From DATBJJ01 sp036556425 (GTDB lineage Bacteria > Acidobacteriota > Vicinamibacteria > Vicinamibacterales > 2-12-FULL-66-21), in assembly GCA_036556425.1 (NCBI GenBank), contig DATBJJ010000103.1, forward strand, positions 1 through 64,000: DNA of 64,000 nucleotides, written 5' to 3'. The notes below the pieces were generated by a model. It was not told the DNA's origin. It made no database searches and worked only from the letters and a program-made list of their open reading frames with translations. Position numbers and translations under genes: made by a program. The first letter of the stretch is position 1. Each line of letters begins with the position of its first letter. This document shows, piece by piece, positions 41,891 through 50,394 of the stretch.

Positions 41891-41898
41891 ACACGTCG

Positions 41899-42156
41899 TC
41901 AGCCGTCAGTTCTTTTTTTGATTGATGAGAGCGGAACGAAGGAGACCGGCGGGGCCGGCGGAGGCGCGGGCTCGTCGGCGGCTTCCGCCTGTTCGGGATC
42001 GAGGCGCGCGACCTGCGATCGCAGGCGCGTGTAGTCGTAGCGAAGCTCCCAATACGATTGGTTCAGCGCATCCAGCCTGCGCGAGGCCCGCCGCGCGGAC
42101 GACCACGCCACCGCCGCGACCATAAGTGCTAGTCCTGCAATGACCCAGAGAGCCAC
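41899..42156 (-). CDS. Small membrane protein with coiled coil, first gene of the dehydrogenase operon
   Basis: 85 residues from a GTG. One hydrophobic helix (about 2-20, LWVIAGLALMVAAVAW), then an Arg/Leu-rich helix likely to form a coiled coil (about 25-52), then an acidic and Pro-rich tail. No family is recognised. It lies 8 bases before lpd, so it is probably part of the operon. Confidence 0.6.
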   Translation of the reverse strand: MALWVIAGLALMVAAVAWSSARRASRRLDALNQSYWELRYDYTRLRSQVARLDPEQAEAADEPAPPPAPPVSFVPLSSIKKRTDG

Positions 42157-42182
42157 AACCGATTTACCTTATCGTACCTTCG

Positions 42183-42309
42183 GGGTTCAGGGGTTCAGGG
42201 GTTCACGGGTTCACGGGTTCAGGGGTTCACGGGTTCAGGGGTTCAGGGGTTCAAGGGGTTCATGGGTTCAATGGGTTCATGGGTTCATGGGTTCAAGAGT
42301 TCACGGGTT
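42183..42309. repeat. Tandem array of about 14 copies of a 9-bp GGGTTCANG unit
   Basis: The unit GGGTTCA plus one or two variable bases repeats without unique spacers. The later units differ more than the early ones. The reverse complement array lies at 42351-42430, with about 40 unique bases between. It occupies the gap between the dehydrogenase operon and the sigma-54 regulator gene. Confidence 0.85.
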
Positions 42310-42350
42310 CGCGTGCCGCATTCGCACACCGCTGCACACGGAGGCCAACC

Positions 42351-42430
42351 TGAACTCTTGGACTGCGTGAACTCGTGAACCCGTGAACCCTTGAACCCGT
42401 GAACCCGTGAACCCTTGAACCCGTGAACCC
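42351..42430. repeat. Reverse-complement array of the same 9-bp unit (TGAACCCNT)
   Basis: About eight copies of TGAACCCG/TGAACCCT. They are inverted with respect to 42183-42309, so the whole 250-base region could fold into a long hairpin or cruciform. It ends about 30 bases before the regulator start, next to a TACAAT box at 42443-42448. Confidence 0.85.
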
Positions 42431-42442
42431 CAAATTGATTGA

Positions 42443-42448
42443 TACAAT
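42443..42448 (+). promoter_or_regulatory. -10 box TACAAT before the sigma-54 regulator gene
   Basis: TACAAT twelve bases before the ATG at 42461, immediately after the inverted repeat arrays. The transcript leader would be about five bases. No -35 is clear because the repeat array occupies that place. Confidence 0.4.
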
Positions 42449-42460
42449 CCGTCCTTCGCG

Positions 42461-43849
<1,389 letters not shown>

Positions 43850-44202
43850 CGTTGTGGTCCGCCCCCAACGCGGAAATTACGTACCTTCGTTCGTCCCAGC
43901 CAAAGGTTGGCCTGACCGGCCAATGGATTGGCCATTTTCTGCCGCCAGTCAGCCTTTCGTGAGCCAGATCCGCCCACATAGACCCCCCAAAACCGTCACA
44001 TAGAGTCCGTTGCAACCGCCGTGTTTCTGCGGCGGGCCGAGCCGGTGGATACGGCGAGAGGACTCTTTGGACAATTCGTGACGGCACAGGAACCCCCGTT
44101 GCACAAGTGGCTGCTCGCGCAGCGAGCTATTGCCTCGACCTTCTGTCGATGTGCAACCACAGAAAGTTTCTGCGAGCGGCTATTCGGTGAGGCAGGAGTC
44201 CT
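43850..44202 (+). promoter_or_regulatory. 353-base leader/regulatory region upstream of the radical SAM gene
   Basis: No convincing gene. It holds the TTGGC/GCCAA half-site cluster at 43901-43933 and a small hairpin at 44016-44035 (CCGCCG-TGTTTCTG-CGGCGG). I looked for a sigma-54 -24/-12 element. The nearest candidate, TTGGCC...TGC from 43928, has one base too few between GG and GC, so I do not call it. An 80-codon open frame at 44021-44263 runs into the next gene and looks spurious. Confidence 0.5.
43901..43933. promoter_or_regulatory. Cluster of four alternating GCCAA/TTGGC half-sites
   Basis: In order: GCCAA, 3 bases, TTGGC(C), GGCCAA after a 5-base gap, and TTGGCC after a 4-base gap. This makes overlapping perfect dyads, including TTGGCC-N5-GGCCAA at 43907-43923. 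Such an array between an NtrC-type regulator gene and its likely target resembles an upstream activating site. The binding protein is inferred. Confidence 0.5.
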
Positions 44203-45630
44203 ATGCAGCCCTCGATCTTCAACGTCCGCGTCCCTCTCGAAGACAGGGGCGACGTGTTTTTGATGAACACGTTCACCGACGCGCAGCTGATCGTGTCGCC
44301 GGACGTCGCGGATCTGCTCGATCGCCTCGAGGCTGGCGCCTTTGCGCCGGCGGCCGACGAGCATGACGCGTTCGCGACGCTGGCCGCGAACGGCTTCATT
44401 GTCGAGAGCCGCGACGCCGATCGCCAGCGCGTCGAGAACTTCTTCAACGAGTTCCGCGCCGGTGAGGACCAACTCCGCGTGACGGTGTTGACGACGCTTC
44501 AGTGCAACTTCGCGTGCGATTACTGCCTGCAAGGCGATCACGGCGACTACAACAAGACCGCCGCGAAGATGTCGATGGAGACCGCCGCGCGCACCGCGGA
44601 GTGGATCGAAGGGCGCCTCGACGCGATCAACCCAAAGAGCTTCGCGCTGACGTTCTTCGGCGGCGAGCCGCTCCTGAATCTGCCCGTCATGTATTACCTC
44701 GCCGAGCGCCTGTGGAACGCGTCACAGGCACGGGGCGTGGACATGATCGTCAACGTCATCACGAACGGGCTGCTGCTGACCCCCGAGGTCGTCGATCGCC
44801 TGAAACCGTTCGGCTTGAGCGGCGTGAAGATCACGCTCGACGGCGATCGCGACACGCACAACCGGATGCGTCCGCTGCGTGGCGGACAGGGCACGTTCGA
44901 CAAGATCCTCAACAACGTCCGCCTCGTCGCCGACAAATGCCGCATCTCGATCGGCGGCAACTTCGACGAGTCGTCGGTCGACAGCTATCCCGCCCTCCTC
45001 GATTTCCTCCGCGAGCAGGAATTCGCGGACAAGCTCGCGAAGGTGGCGTTCAAGCCGATCATCCGCGAGCAGAAGCCGGCGCAGCCGAAGGGCTTCATTC
45101 CGCTGACGGCGGTGGACGCCTCGGGCAAGCCGGGCAAACCTCTCAATGGCACGTGCATGACGTCCGCCGGATCGGGCACGACGACCGGCGCGTGCGACAC
45201 GTGCCACTTCCTCGACGAGAAGATGTCGTTCCTCCGCGAGGAGACGGTGAAGCGCGGCTTCAAGACCGTCGACGGCGTGCACATGGGGCCGTGCGAGATC
45301 CACAAGAAGCACGCCCACACGATCGGCCCCGAGGGATCGCTCTACGCGTGCCCGGGCTTCGCCGGCAACAAGCCGGAATCGACGGGCCACATCGACGGCC
45401 GCGAGGACGACTACCGCAGCGCCGCGGCGAAGCGGTTCGCGAAGATCACGGCCTGGAAGGAGTGCAACGACTGCGCCTTCATTCCGGTTTGCGCGGGCGG
45501 GTGCTCGGCCGCCGCGCACATCGAGCTCGGCGACATGAACAAGCCGAATTGCCACAAGCCGAGCTTCGAGGCGGGTGTGATTGCGCTCGCGCACCAAGCG
45601 GCGCGTGAGCTCGCGCTCGCCACGGCGTAG
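44203..45630 (+). CDS. Radical SAM/SPASM peptide-modifying maturase
   Basis: 475 residues. Residues about 1-90 form a small domain resembling RiPP recognition elements (FNVRVPLEDRGDVFLMNT...). The radical SAM cluster is C101-x3-C105-x2-C108 (CNFACDYC), followed by FFGGEPLLN and the barrel. The C-terminal SPASM region has CX13GX4C (about 355-374) and CX2CX5CX3C (CNDCAFIPVCAGGC), plus a last Cys, giving a full set for auxiliary clusters. Extra Cys are in GTCMTS and GACDTCHF. This is the architecture of RiPP maturases that crosslink precursor peptides. Two tiny genes follow. AGGAG precedes the ATG. Confidence 0.93.
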   Translation: MQPSIFNVRVPLEDRGDVFLMNTFTDAQLIVSPDVADLLDRLEAGAFAPAADEHDAFATLAANGFIVESRDADRQRVENFFNEFRAGEDQLRVTVLTTLQCNFACDYCLQGDHGDYNKTAAKMSMETAARTAEWIEGRLDAINPKSFALTFFGGEPLLNLPVMYYLAERLWNASQARGVDMIVNVITNGLLLTPEVVDRLKPFGLSGVKITLDGDRDTHNRMRPLRGGQGTFDKILNNVRLVADKCRISIGGNFDESSVDSYPALLDFLREQEFADKLAKVAFKPIIREQKPAQPKGFIPLTAVDASGKPGKPLNGTCMTSAGSGTTTGACDTCHFLDEKMSFLREETVKRGFKTVDGVHMGPCEIHKKHAHTIGPEGSLYACPGFAGNKPESTGHIDGREDDYRSAAAKRFAKITAWKECNDCAFIPVCAGGCSAAAHIELGDMNKPNCHKPSFEAGVIALAHQAARELALATA

Positions 45631-45679
45631 GCATCGAGCTCGACACACGGCAACAGTTGGAGAAGAAAGGAGCACGGAC

Positions 45680-45760
45680 GTGAACGGCAAGAAAGACTCG
45701 AAGAAAAAGGGAACGCTTCGTCCATGGTTGGTCGACGTATCGCTCGACCATCTGCGGTAA
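45680..45760 (+). CDS. Putative RiPP precursor peptide 1 (26 residues)
   Basis: A 26-codon gene starting GTG with AAGGAG (45665-45670 region) at an ideal distance, 49 bases after the maturase stop. The peptide has a Lys-rich N-terminal half (KKDSKKK) and the C-terminal part LRPWLVDVSLDHLR. It shares Pro-aromatic-x-Val-Asp-Val with peptide 2. The Trp followed by Leu-Val is compatible with aromatic-to-backbone crosslinks made by radical SAM/SPASM enzymes such as three-residue cyclophane formers, but no such product is shown. Confidence 0.7.
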   Translation: MNGKKDSKKKGTLRPWLVDVSLDHLR

Positions 45761-45814
45761 GCCGGCAAGTTTGAACGTAAACGAGATTTCCAACCTGTTT
45801 AGGAGACCGAGATC

Positions 45815-45916
45815 ATGAAGATTCAAGTTGTGAAGAAGGCTACCCCCCGCGCCGGCGCCGATGTGATCTGCCCTTATTTCGTCGACGTTCCGATGGCGGA
45901 GCCAAAGAAGAGCTAG
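45815..45916 (+). CDS. Putative RiPP precursor peptide 2 (33 residues)
   Basis: A 33-codon gene starting ATG, with AGGAG nine bases upstream and 54 bases after peptide 1. It begins KIQVVKKATPRAGAD and continues VICPYFVDVPMAEPKKS. PYFVDVP aligns with PWLVDVS of peptide 1, which is the main reason to trust both as real genes. One Cys precedes the shared core. There is no signal peptide, and no peptidase or exporter gene is next to it. A long hairpin follows after 24 bases. Confidence 0.7.
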   Translation: MKIQVVKKATPRAGADVICPYFVDVPMAEPKKS

Positions 45917-45940
45917 CCCCCCGCGCGCTGGTTTTCTGTG

Positions 45941-46010
45941 CTGGTGCCTAGGCGGGCCGGTCGATAAGGCGTAGAATATATTACGGCTTAGTCGCCGGCC
46001 CCAGCACCAG
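45941..46010 (+). promoter_or_regulatory. 70-base hairpin between precursor genes and the binding-protein gene
   Basis: CTGGTGC (45941-45947) pairs with GCACCAG (46004-46010), GGGCCGG (45954-45960) with CCGGCCC (45995-46001), and TAAG-g-CGTA with TACG-g-CTTA around an AT-rich loop. There is no U-run after it. It could slow exonuclease decay of the precursor message, or partly stop transcription, so that precursors are made in excess over the downstream sensor genes. Confidence 0.6.
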
Positions 46011-46017
46011 TACAGCC

Positions 46018-47577
46018 TTGGAAATAACGACGAACGTCCCGAATGCTTCGGTGCGGCCTGTACGACGTGTCGGCAGGTCCGCCTTCACTGCTGTACTCCT
46101 CCTCTCGCTCGCCGGCATCGGTAGCTGCGACCGCGGATCGGCGAACGCGGCACGCCCTCCCGATCGCTCCGCGCCGACGCAGCTCCGCTGGGGCGTGGCG
46201 CTGCCAAGCACGTCCCTCAATGCGTTTGTCAACCAGTTCGTGTCCGACCCGCTCGTCGGGATCGCGTGGGATGGACGCACGCTCGACAAGGTCGTTTCCG
46301 ATCCGCAGTGGACGCAGGAGCCGCTCGGGCTGAAGCTGCGCATCCAGCCGAATCTGAAATTTCATGACGGGCTGCCGATCGATCGCAATTACTTCCGGCA
46401 AACGCTGCTGAAGATGCTGAAGGCGCCGCAGCAGCCTGGGACGAACATCAGCTATCAAAGTGTCGTCGCCGTTGACGAGGACCCCAAGGAGGCAGACCGG
46501 ATCATCATCCGGCTCTCGCGACCGGAGGCGTTCTTCCTCGCCGATCTCGCGAACTCGACGCTGCCGCATCCGACAAACGAGCAGATCGGGTACGGACCCT
46601 ACAAGTTCGAATCCACCGGCCCGAAGATCACGCTCACGGCTTTCGACGGGTACTATCGCGGACGCCCAAAGATCGACATGCTCGGGATCGAGAATTTCAG
46701 TGACCAGCGCGCGTCGTGGGCCGCGCTCATGCGAGGCGATGTTGACGCCGTTCACGAGATCGCGCCGAACGCCATCGACTTCGTGGAGGTCGAAGGACAA
46801 ACCGGAGTCCGCACGTACTCATTCGTTCGTCCGTACTATTTCCAAGTCCTGTTCAACGTGCGCCATCCCGTTCTGAAGAGCGCGGCGGTTCGGCAGGCGT
46901 TGAGCTACGCCGTCGATCGGCAGGCGATCATCGATATCGCCTTGAACAAACAGGGTGTGGTCGCCGAGGGTCCTATCTGGCCCTTCCATTGGGCGTACAG
47001 CACCGCGCAGAAAACGTACACCCATAACGTCGAGGCGGCGACCCTGCGGCTCGACGCGGCAGGGCTGAAGAACCGAGCGGCCACGCCTGGGCAGATGCCG
47101 AGCCGTCTGCGGATCCGTTGCCTGACGCTCGCCAAGCAGGCGCGCTACGAGAAAATCGCGCTCGTTCTGCAGAAGCAGCTCTATGAGATTGGCGTCGATC
47201 TCGTCGTCGAGCCGCTGTCCGGCAGAGACATCATGGCGCGGCTCCAATCGCGCGACTTCGACGCGGTCCTGATCGAACGGACGAGCGGCAGGTCTCTCGC
47301 CTGGACCTACCTGTCGTACCATTCGTCGGAAACTCCCGCAGGTTACACGGGCGCCGACAAGATCCTCGATCGGCTGCGCTCCACGACGTCAGAATCAGAG
47401 ATTCGATCGCTCGTCAGCGATCTGCAGCAGGTACTGCACGATGATCCTCCGGCGATCTTCATCGCGTGGCCGAAGGTGGCGCGCGCGGTGAGCTCGCGAT
47501 TCGCCGTGCCTGAAGAGCAGGGCCGCGACGTCATGAGCTCGTTGTGGCAGTGGCGTCCAGCCGAAGCGTCACGATGA
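46018..47577 (+). CDS. Peptide-binding lipoprotein (SBP_bac_5/OppA family)
   Basis: Up to 519 residues. A signal sequence with lipobox LAGIGSC (Cys near 37 from the TTG, 26 from the GTG at 46051, which may be the better start). The body is an OppA-type solute-binding protein: LRIQPNLKFHDGLPIDRNYFRQTLLKML, IGYGPYKFESTGPKITLTAFDGYYRG, VRQALSYAVDRQAIIDIALN and ALVLQKQLYEIGVDL-like text. No permease or ATPase gene is nearby, so import seems unlikely; it may sense peptide for the kinase encoded next. Its stop overlaps the kinase ATG (ATGA). Confidence 0.9.
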   Translation: MEITTNVPNASVRPVRRVGRSAFTAVLLLSLAGIGSCDRGSANAARPPDRSAPTQLRWGVALPSTSLNAFVNQFVSDPLVGIAWDGRTLDKVVSDPQWTQEPLGLKLRIQPNLKFHDGLPIDRNYFRQTLLKMLKAPQQPGTNISYQSVVAVDEDPKEADRIIIRLSRPEAFFLADLANSTLPHPTNEQIGYGPYKFESTGPKITLTAFDGYYRGRPKIDMLGIENFSDQRASWAALMRGDVDAVHEIAPNAIDFVEVEGQTGVRTYSFVRPYYFQVLFNVRHPVLKSAAVRQALSYAVDRQAIIDIALNKQGVVAEGPIWPFHWAYSTAQKTYTHNVEAATLRLDAAGLKNRAATPGQMPSRLRIRCLTLAKQARYEKIALVLQKQLYEIGVDLVVEPLSGRDIMARLQSRDFDAVLIERTSGRSLAWTYLSYHSSETPAGYTGADKILDRLRSTTSESEIRSLVSDLQQVLHDDPPAIFIAWPKVARAVSSRFAVPEEQGRDVMSSLWQWRPAEASR

Positions 47578-49328
47578 CGAGAATCACTTCGCGCTTCGTC
47601 CTGTTGATTGCGAGCGCCGCGGTCGCGCCGCTCATGATCTACGGTGCGGTCTCGATCCTCAACCTTCGATCGGGCACGTCGCAGTACGCGCGCGAGGGCA
47701 ACGGCCGCGTCGCCGACCAGGTCGCGATCCAGATTGGACAGTACATCGGCAACACGACGCGCGTGCTGAAGTCCGTCGGCCTCGAGCTTCGAGGGATCAA
47801 GCTCGAGCCGTGGCAGCAGCAGCGCGTGCTGAAGGACTACGTCATCGACTTCCCAGAATTCCGCGAAATCACGTTCTTCGGGGCGGGCGGCCGCATGATC
47901 GCGACGAGCCGCGCCGGCGAACCCACCCTCGCGGTTCCCGATGCCGCCAACATCGGGCCGGACGGCATTTACATCGCGCCAATCACGCTCGACCAGGACG
48001 GACTGCCCAGTACGACAGTCGGAGTGCGCGTCATGCCGCCCGGCCAGGAGCCCGGCTGGGTCGTCGGCGAAATTTCGCTCGAGGAGCTGTGGCGCGCTGT
48101 CGACGCCGTCCACATAGGTCAGCAGGGGTACGCGCTCCTCGTTGCCGAACAACAGCGTCTCATCGCGCACGGCAACCCGAATAAGAAGCGGCAGATCGCA
48201 GCCGCCAACGGTCCGCGATTGCCGGCGCAGGATTTCGCCGCGCGGCTGCTCGAGCGGCCCGAAGACGCGGCGCGCAAGACGACGACGTATACCGACGGCC
48301 AGCAGATGCTCGCGGCCGGCGCGCCCGTGCCACGCCTCCCGTGGGTCGTCGTCGTCGAGCAGCCGACCGCCGAAGCATACGCGCTGGCGAGTCAGCTGCG
48401 CAATCAGCTCTTCGTCGTCATCGGACTCGCACTGCTCGGCACCGTCATCCTCGGCTGGTTCTGGGGACGATCGTTCATCACGCGCATCTTCGCGCTGACC
48501 CGCGCCACGCAAGCCATCGCGGAGGGCCGCATGGACGAGCGCGTGTCGATGGGCGGCAAGGACGAGATCAAGCAGCTCGGCGACGCGTTCAACTCGATGG
48601 CCGATCGCCTCGTCCAGCTCCAGGAAGACGTGCGAAAGCAGGAGCGCCAGGCGATGTTCGGAAAGATCGCCGCCGGCCTCGTCCACGATCTCTCGCACCC
48701 GATTCAGACGATCGTCACCAACTCGAAGCTGATCGTCCGGATGTTCGACGATGTCGAGTATCGGGAGACGTTCAAGCGGATGATCGAGCGCGAGAGTCTG
48801 GTCATCAAGCGCGTCCTCGAGGATCTCCGCAACATCGCGCAGCCGATTCCGCTCGAGCACTTCCCCGTCGACATCGATCGCTCCGTCGCGGACGTCGTCG
48901 AGTCATTGCAGCAGCCGGCGGAAGTCGCGGGCGTCACGCTGCGGGCCGAGCTCGGATCGGGCGGCGCGCTCATTCAAGGAGACGTGTTCGCGCTCGGACG
49001 CGTCTATCGCAATCTCCTCATCAACGCGATTCAGGCGACGGCGCCGGGCGGGCTGGTCGCGATCGCGACCGAAGCCACGGCGGAAAGGGTGCAGGTGCGC
49101 GTCTACGATACCGGGTGCGGCATCGCGCCCGATCGCCTCGGCGCGATCTTCGACGACTTCGTCACCACGAAGCGCCGCGGGCTGGGGCTGGGCCTCGCGA
49201 TCTCCAAGAAGATCGTCGAGCAGCTCGGCGGGCAGATCTCTGTCGCCAGCGAAGTGGGCAAGGGCACGACGTTCGTGCTCGAGTTCCCGCGGACCAAGGC
49301 GCGCGGCCTCGCGCTCGTTGCCGGGTAG
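47574..49328 (+). CDS. Membrane sensor histidine kinase of the RiPP locus
   Basis: 584 residues. First membrane helix about 7-29, extracytoplasmic Cache-like sensor region about 30-275, second helix about 278-302 (LFVVIGLALLGTVILGWFW), HAMP, HisKA with GLVHDLSHPIQTIV (His), and HATPase with NLLINAIQAT and DDFVTTKRRGLGLGLA. The ATG at 47574 overlaps the stop of the binding-protein gene by four bases, so the two are made together. The likely phosphate acceptor is the NtrC-type regulator at 42461, because neither protein has another partner nearby. Confidence 0.93.
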   Translation: MTRITSRFVLLIASAAVAPLMIYGAVSILNLRSGTSQYAREGNGRVADQVAIQIGQYIGNTTRVLKSVGLELRGIKLEPWQQQRVLKDYVIDFPEFREITFFGAGGRMIATSRAGEPTLAVPDAANIGPDGIYIAPITLDQDGLPSTTVGVRVMPPGQEPGWVVGEISLEELWRAVDAVHIGQQGYALLVAEQQRLIAHGNPNKKRQIAAANGPRLPAQDFAARLLERPEDAARKTTTYTDGQQMLAAGAPVPRLPWVVVVEQPTAEAYALASQLRNQLFVVIGLALLGTVILGWFWGRSFITRIFALTRATQAIAEGRMDERVSMGGKDEIKQLGDAFNSMADRLVQLQEDVRKQERQAMFGKIAAGLVHDLSHPIQTIVTNSKLIVRMFDDVEYRETFKRMIERESLVIKRVLEDLRNIAQPIPLEHFPVDIDRSVADVVESLQQPAEVAGVTLRAELGSGGALIQGDVFALGRVYRNLLINAIQATAPGGLVAIATEATAERVQVRVYDTGCGIAPDRLGAIFDDFVTTKRRGLGLGLAISKKIVEQLGGQISVASEVGKGTTFVLEFPRTKARGLALVAG

Positions 49329-49331
49329 TCC

Positions 49332-49368
49332 GATCAGCGTGATCCGCGTCGATCCGCGCGATCCGCGT
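49332..49368. repeat. Tandem GATCCGCG repeat
   Basis: Four imperfect copies of GATCCGCGN just after the kinase stop. The same unit is repeated at 63909-63945. It is probably a dispersed simple intergenic repeat. Confidence 0.6.
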
Positions 49369-49437
49369 ACAAAAACTCGGCCCGACGGCGCATCCCCTCC
49401 CGAAGGGCGCCACGGGCCGTAGCTGGAGCCAGTCGCT

Positions 49438-49737
49438 CTACTTTCGCGGCAGGACCGCGTCTTTGAGCTGCTTGGCGATCCGCGCCTTGACAACCGTCTT
49501 GGCGGGAATCTTGATCGCCTCGCCCGTCGCAGGGTTACGCCCCATCCGCGCCTTTCGCTTCTGGACGACGAGCTTGACCATGCCGGGGAGAACGAACTCT
49601 CCGGATCGCTTCAGCTCTTTCTCCGCCAGGGACGTCAGTTCGTCGAAATACTCCCGCGCCTGCGTCCGCTTGACCTCGAAGCGATCCGCGAAGTGCGAGA
49701 ACAGCTCTGATTTGCCCATCCTGCGGGCCTCTGCCAT
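49438..49737 (-). CDS. HU/IHF-family nucleoid protein
   Basis: 99 residues. GKSELFSHFADRF at the N terminus, EFVLPGMVKLVVQKRKARMGRNPATGEAIKIPAKTVVKAR with the flexible DNA-binding arm, and a basic C terminus are standard HU features. It bends and compacts DNA. An alternative ATG lies six codons in (MGKSEL), the common HU start. A promoter TTGACA-N18-TAGGAT lies upstream at 49831-49860. Confidence 0.93.
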   Translation of the reverse strand: MAEARRMGKSELFSHFADRFEVKRTQAREYFDELTSLAEKELKRSGEFVLPGMVKLVVQKRKARMGRNPATGEAIKIPAKTVVKARIAKQLKDAVLPRK

Positions 49738-49830
49738 CGGCTATTCCCCTTGCTTGGGCGCGCATTCTGATGCCCGCAACGACCGCGCGCGCGTGCGGCG
49801 GGAGCGGAGAAATTCTGTAAAGCAGCGGGT

Positions 49831-49860
49831 ATCCTAGCGCGCGCTCTTTTCCGGTGTCAA
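49831..49860 (-). promoter_or_regulatory. Sigma-70 promoter TTGACA-N18-TAGGAT for the HU gene
   Basis: TTGACA at 49860-49855 is a perfect -35 and TAGGAT at 49836-49831 is a fair -10, both on the minus strand. The leader would be about 85 bases. It is the clearest two-box promoter in the window. Confidence 0.6.
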
Positions 49861-49918
49861 TCACCGGCTGAGCCAGGACCACGAAGAATTCGGCCAGAAT
49901 GCTACAATTTCGACCCTG

Positions 49919-50257
49919 GTGGCGCTCGAGACCTTTCCCAATCCCACACCCTCGCGCGACTACGAGATCGCGATTCGCTGTCCCGAGTTCACGTCCGTTT
50001 GTCCGAAGACCGGGCAGCCCGACTTCGGTGAAATCAGGATCACGTACGTGCCCGACGCGTCGTGCATCGAGCTGAAGTCGTTGAAGTTCTACCTCGTCGA
50101 GTTCCGCAACAAGGGAATCTTCTACGAGGCGGCCACGAATCAGATCCTCGACGATCTCGTCGCAGCCTGCAGCCCGCGCCGGATGACCGTCGTCGGCGAT
50201 TTCTCCGCGCGCGGCGGCATCACGACCACGGTGACGGCGACGTATCAGAAGACATAG
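49919..50257 (+). CDS. queF: NADPH-dependent 7-cyano-7-deazaguanine reductase QueF
   Basis: 112 residues, the short monomodular QueF. CPEFTSVCPKTGQPDFGEI holds the nucleophilic Cys and catalytic Asp, and CIELKSLKFYLVEFRNKGIFYE is the QueF motif E-[SL]-K-S-x-K-x-Y. It reduces preQ0 to preQ1 in queuosine synthesis. The GTG start has TACAAT ten bases upstream (TGC before it makes an extended -10). Other que genes are not in the window. Confidence 0.95.
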   Translation: MALETFPNPTPSRDYEIAIRCPEFTSVCPKTGQPDFGEIRITYVPDASCIELKSLKFYLVEFRNKGIFYEAATNQILDDLVAACSPRRMTVVGDFSARGGITTTVTATYQKT

Positions 50258-50383
50258 ATCGGGATCCGGGATCCGGGATCCGGGATCCGGGACTCGCGAT
50301 CCGGGAGATCATTCGGACCACAATCGTGCGATTGTGAACTGGGCGCGCTTCCGGATCCCGAGTCCCGGATCCCGAGTCCCGAC
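50258..50383. repeat. Nested inverted GGGATCC-type repeats around a perfect dyad
   Basis: Direct copies of GGGATCC(G) at about 50260-50303, reverse-oriented GGATCCCGAGTCCC copies at 50352-50383, and between them the perfect dyad CACAATCG-TG-CGATTGTG at 50319-50336. The unit resembles that at 377-400. It fills the gap between queF and the Smr gene and could form a large cruciform or act as a terminator. Confidence 0.7.
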
Positions 50384-50394
50384 TCACTTCACCT

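Noticed and set aside
42183..42430. Possible CRISPR array
   Set aside because: Repeat units are only 9 bases with no unique spacers, and no cas genes are present. It is a tandem repeat pair.
43928..43942. Possible sigma-54 promoter (TTGG...TGC)
   Set aside because: The GG-to-GC spacing is 9 instead of the required 10 bases, and the TTGGCC is better explained as part of the half-site cluster.
44021..44263. An 80-codon frame with several Cys before the maturase, possible extra precursor peptide
   Set aside because: It overlaps the maturase start by 61 bases, has no ribosome site, and shows no VDV core. The Cys content is probably chance.
49840..49918. preQ1 riboswitch before queF
   Set aside because: The -10 box is only ten bases before the start codon, leaving no leader that could fold as an aptamer.
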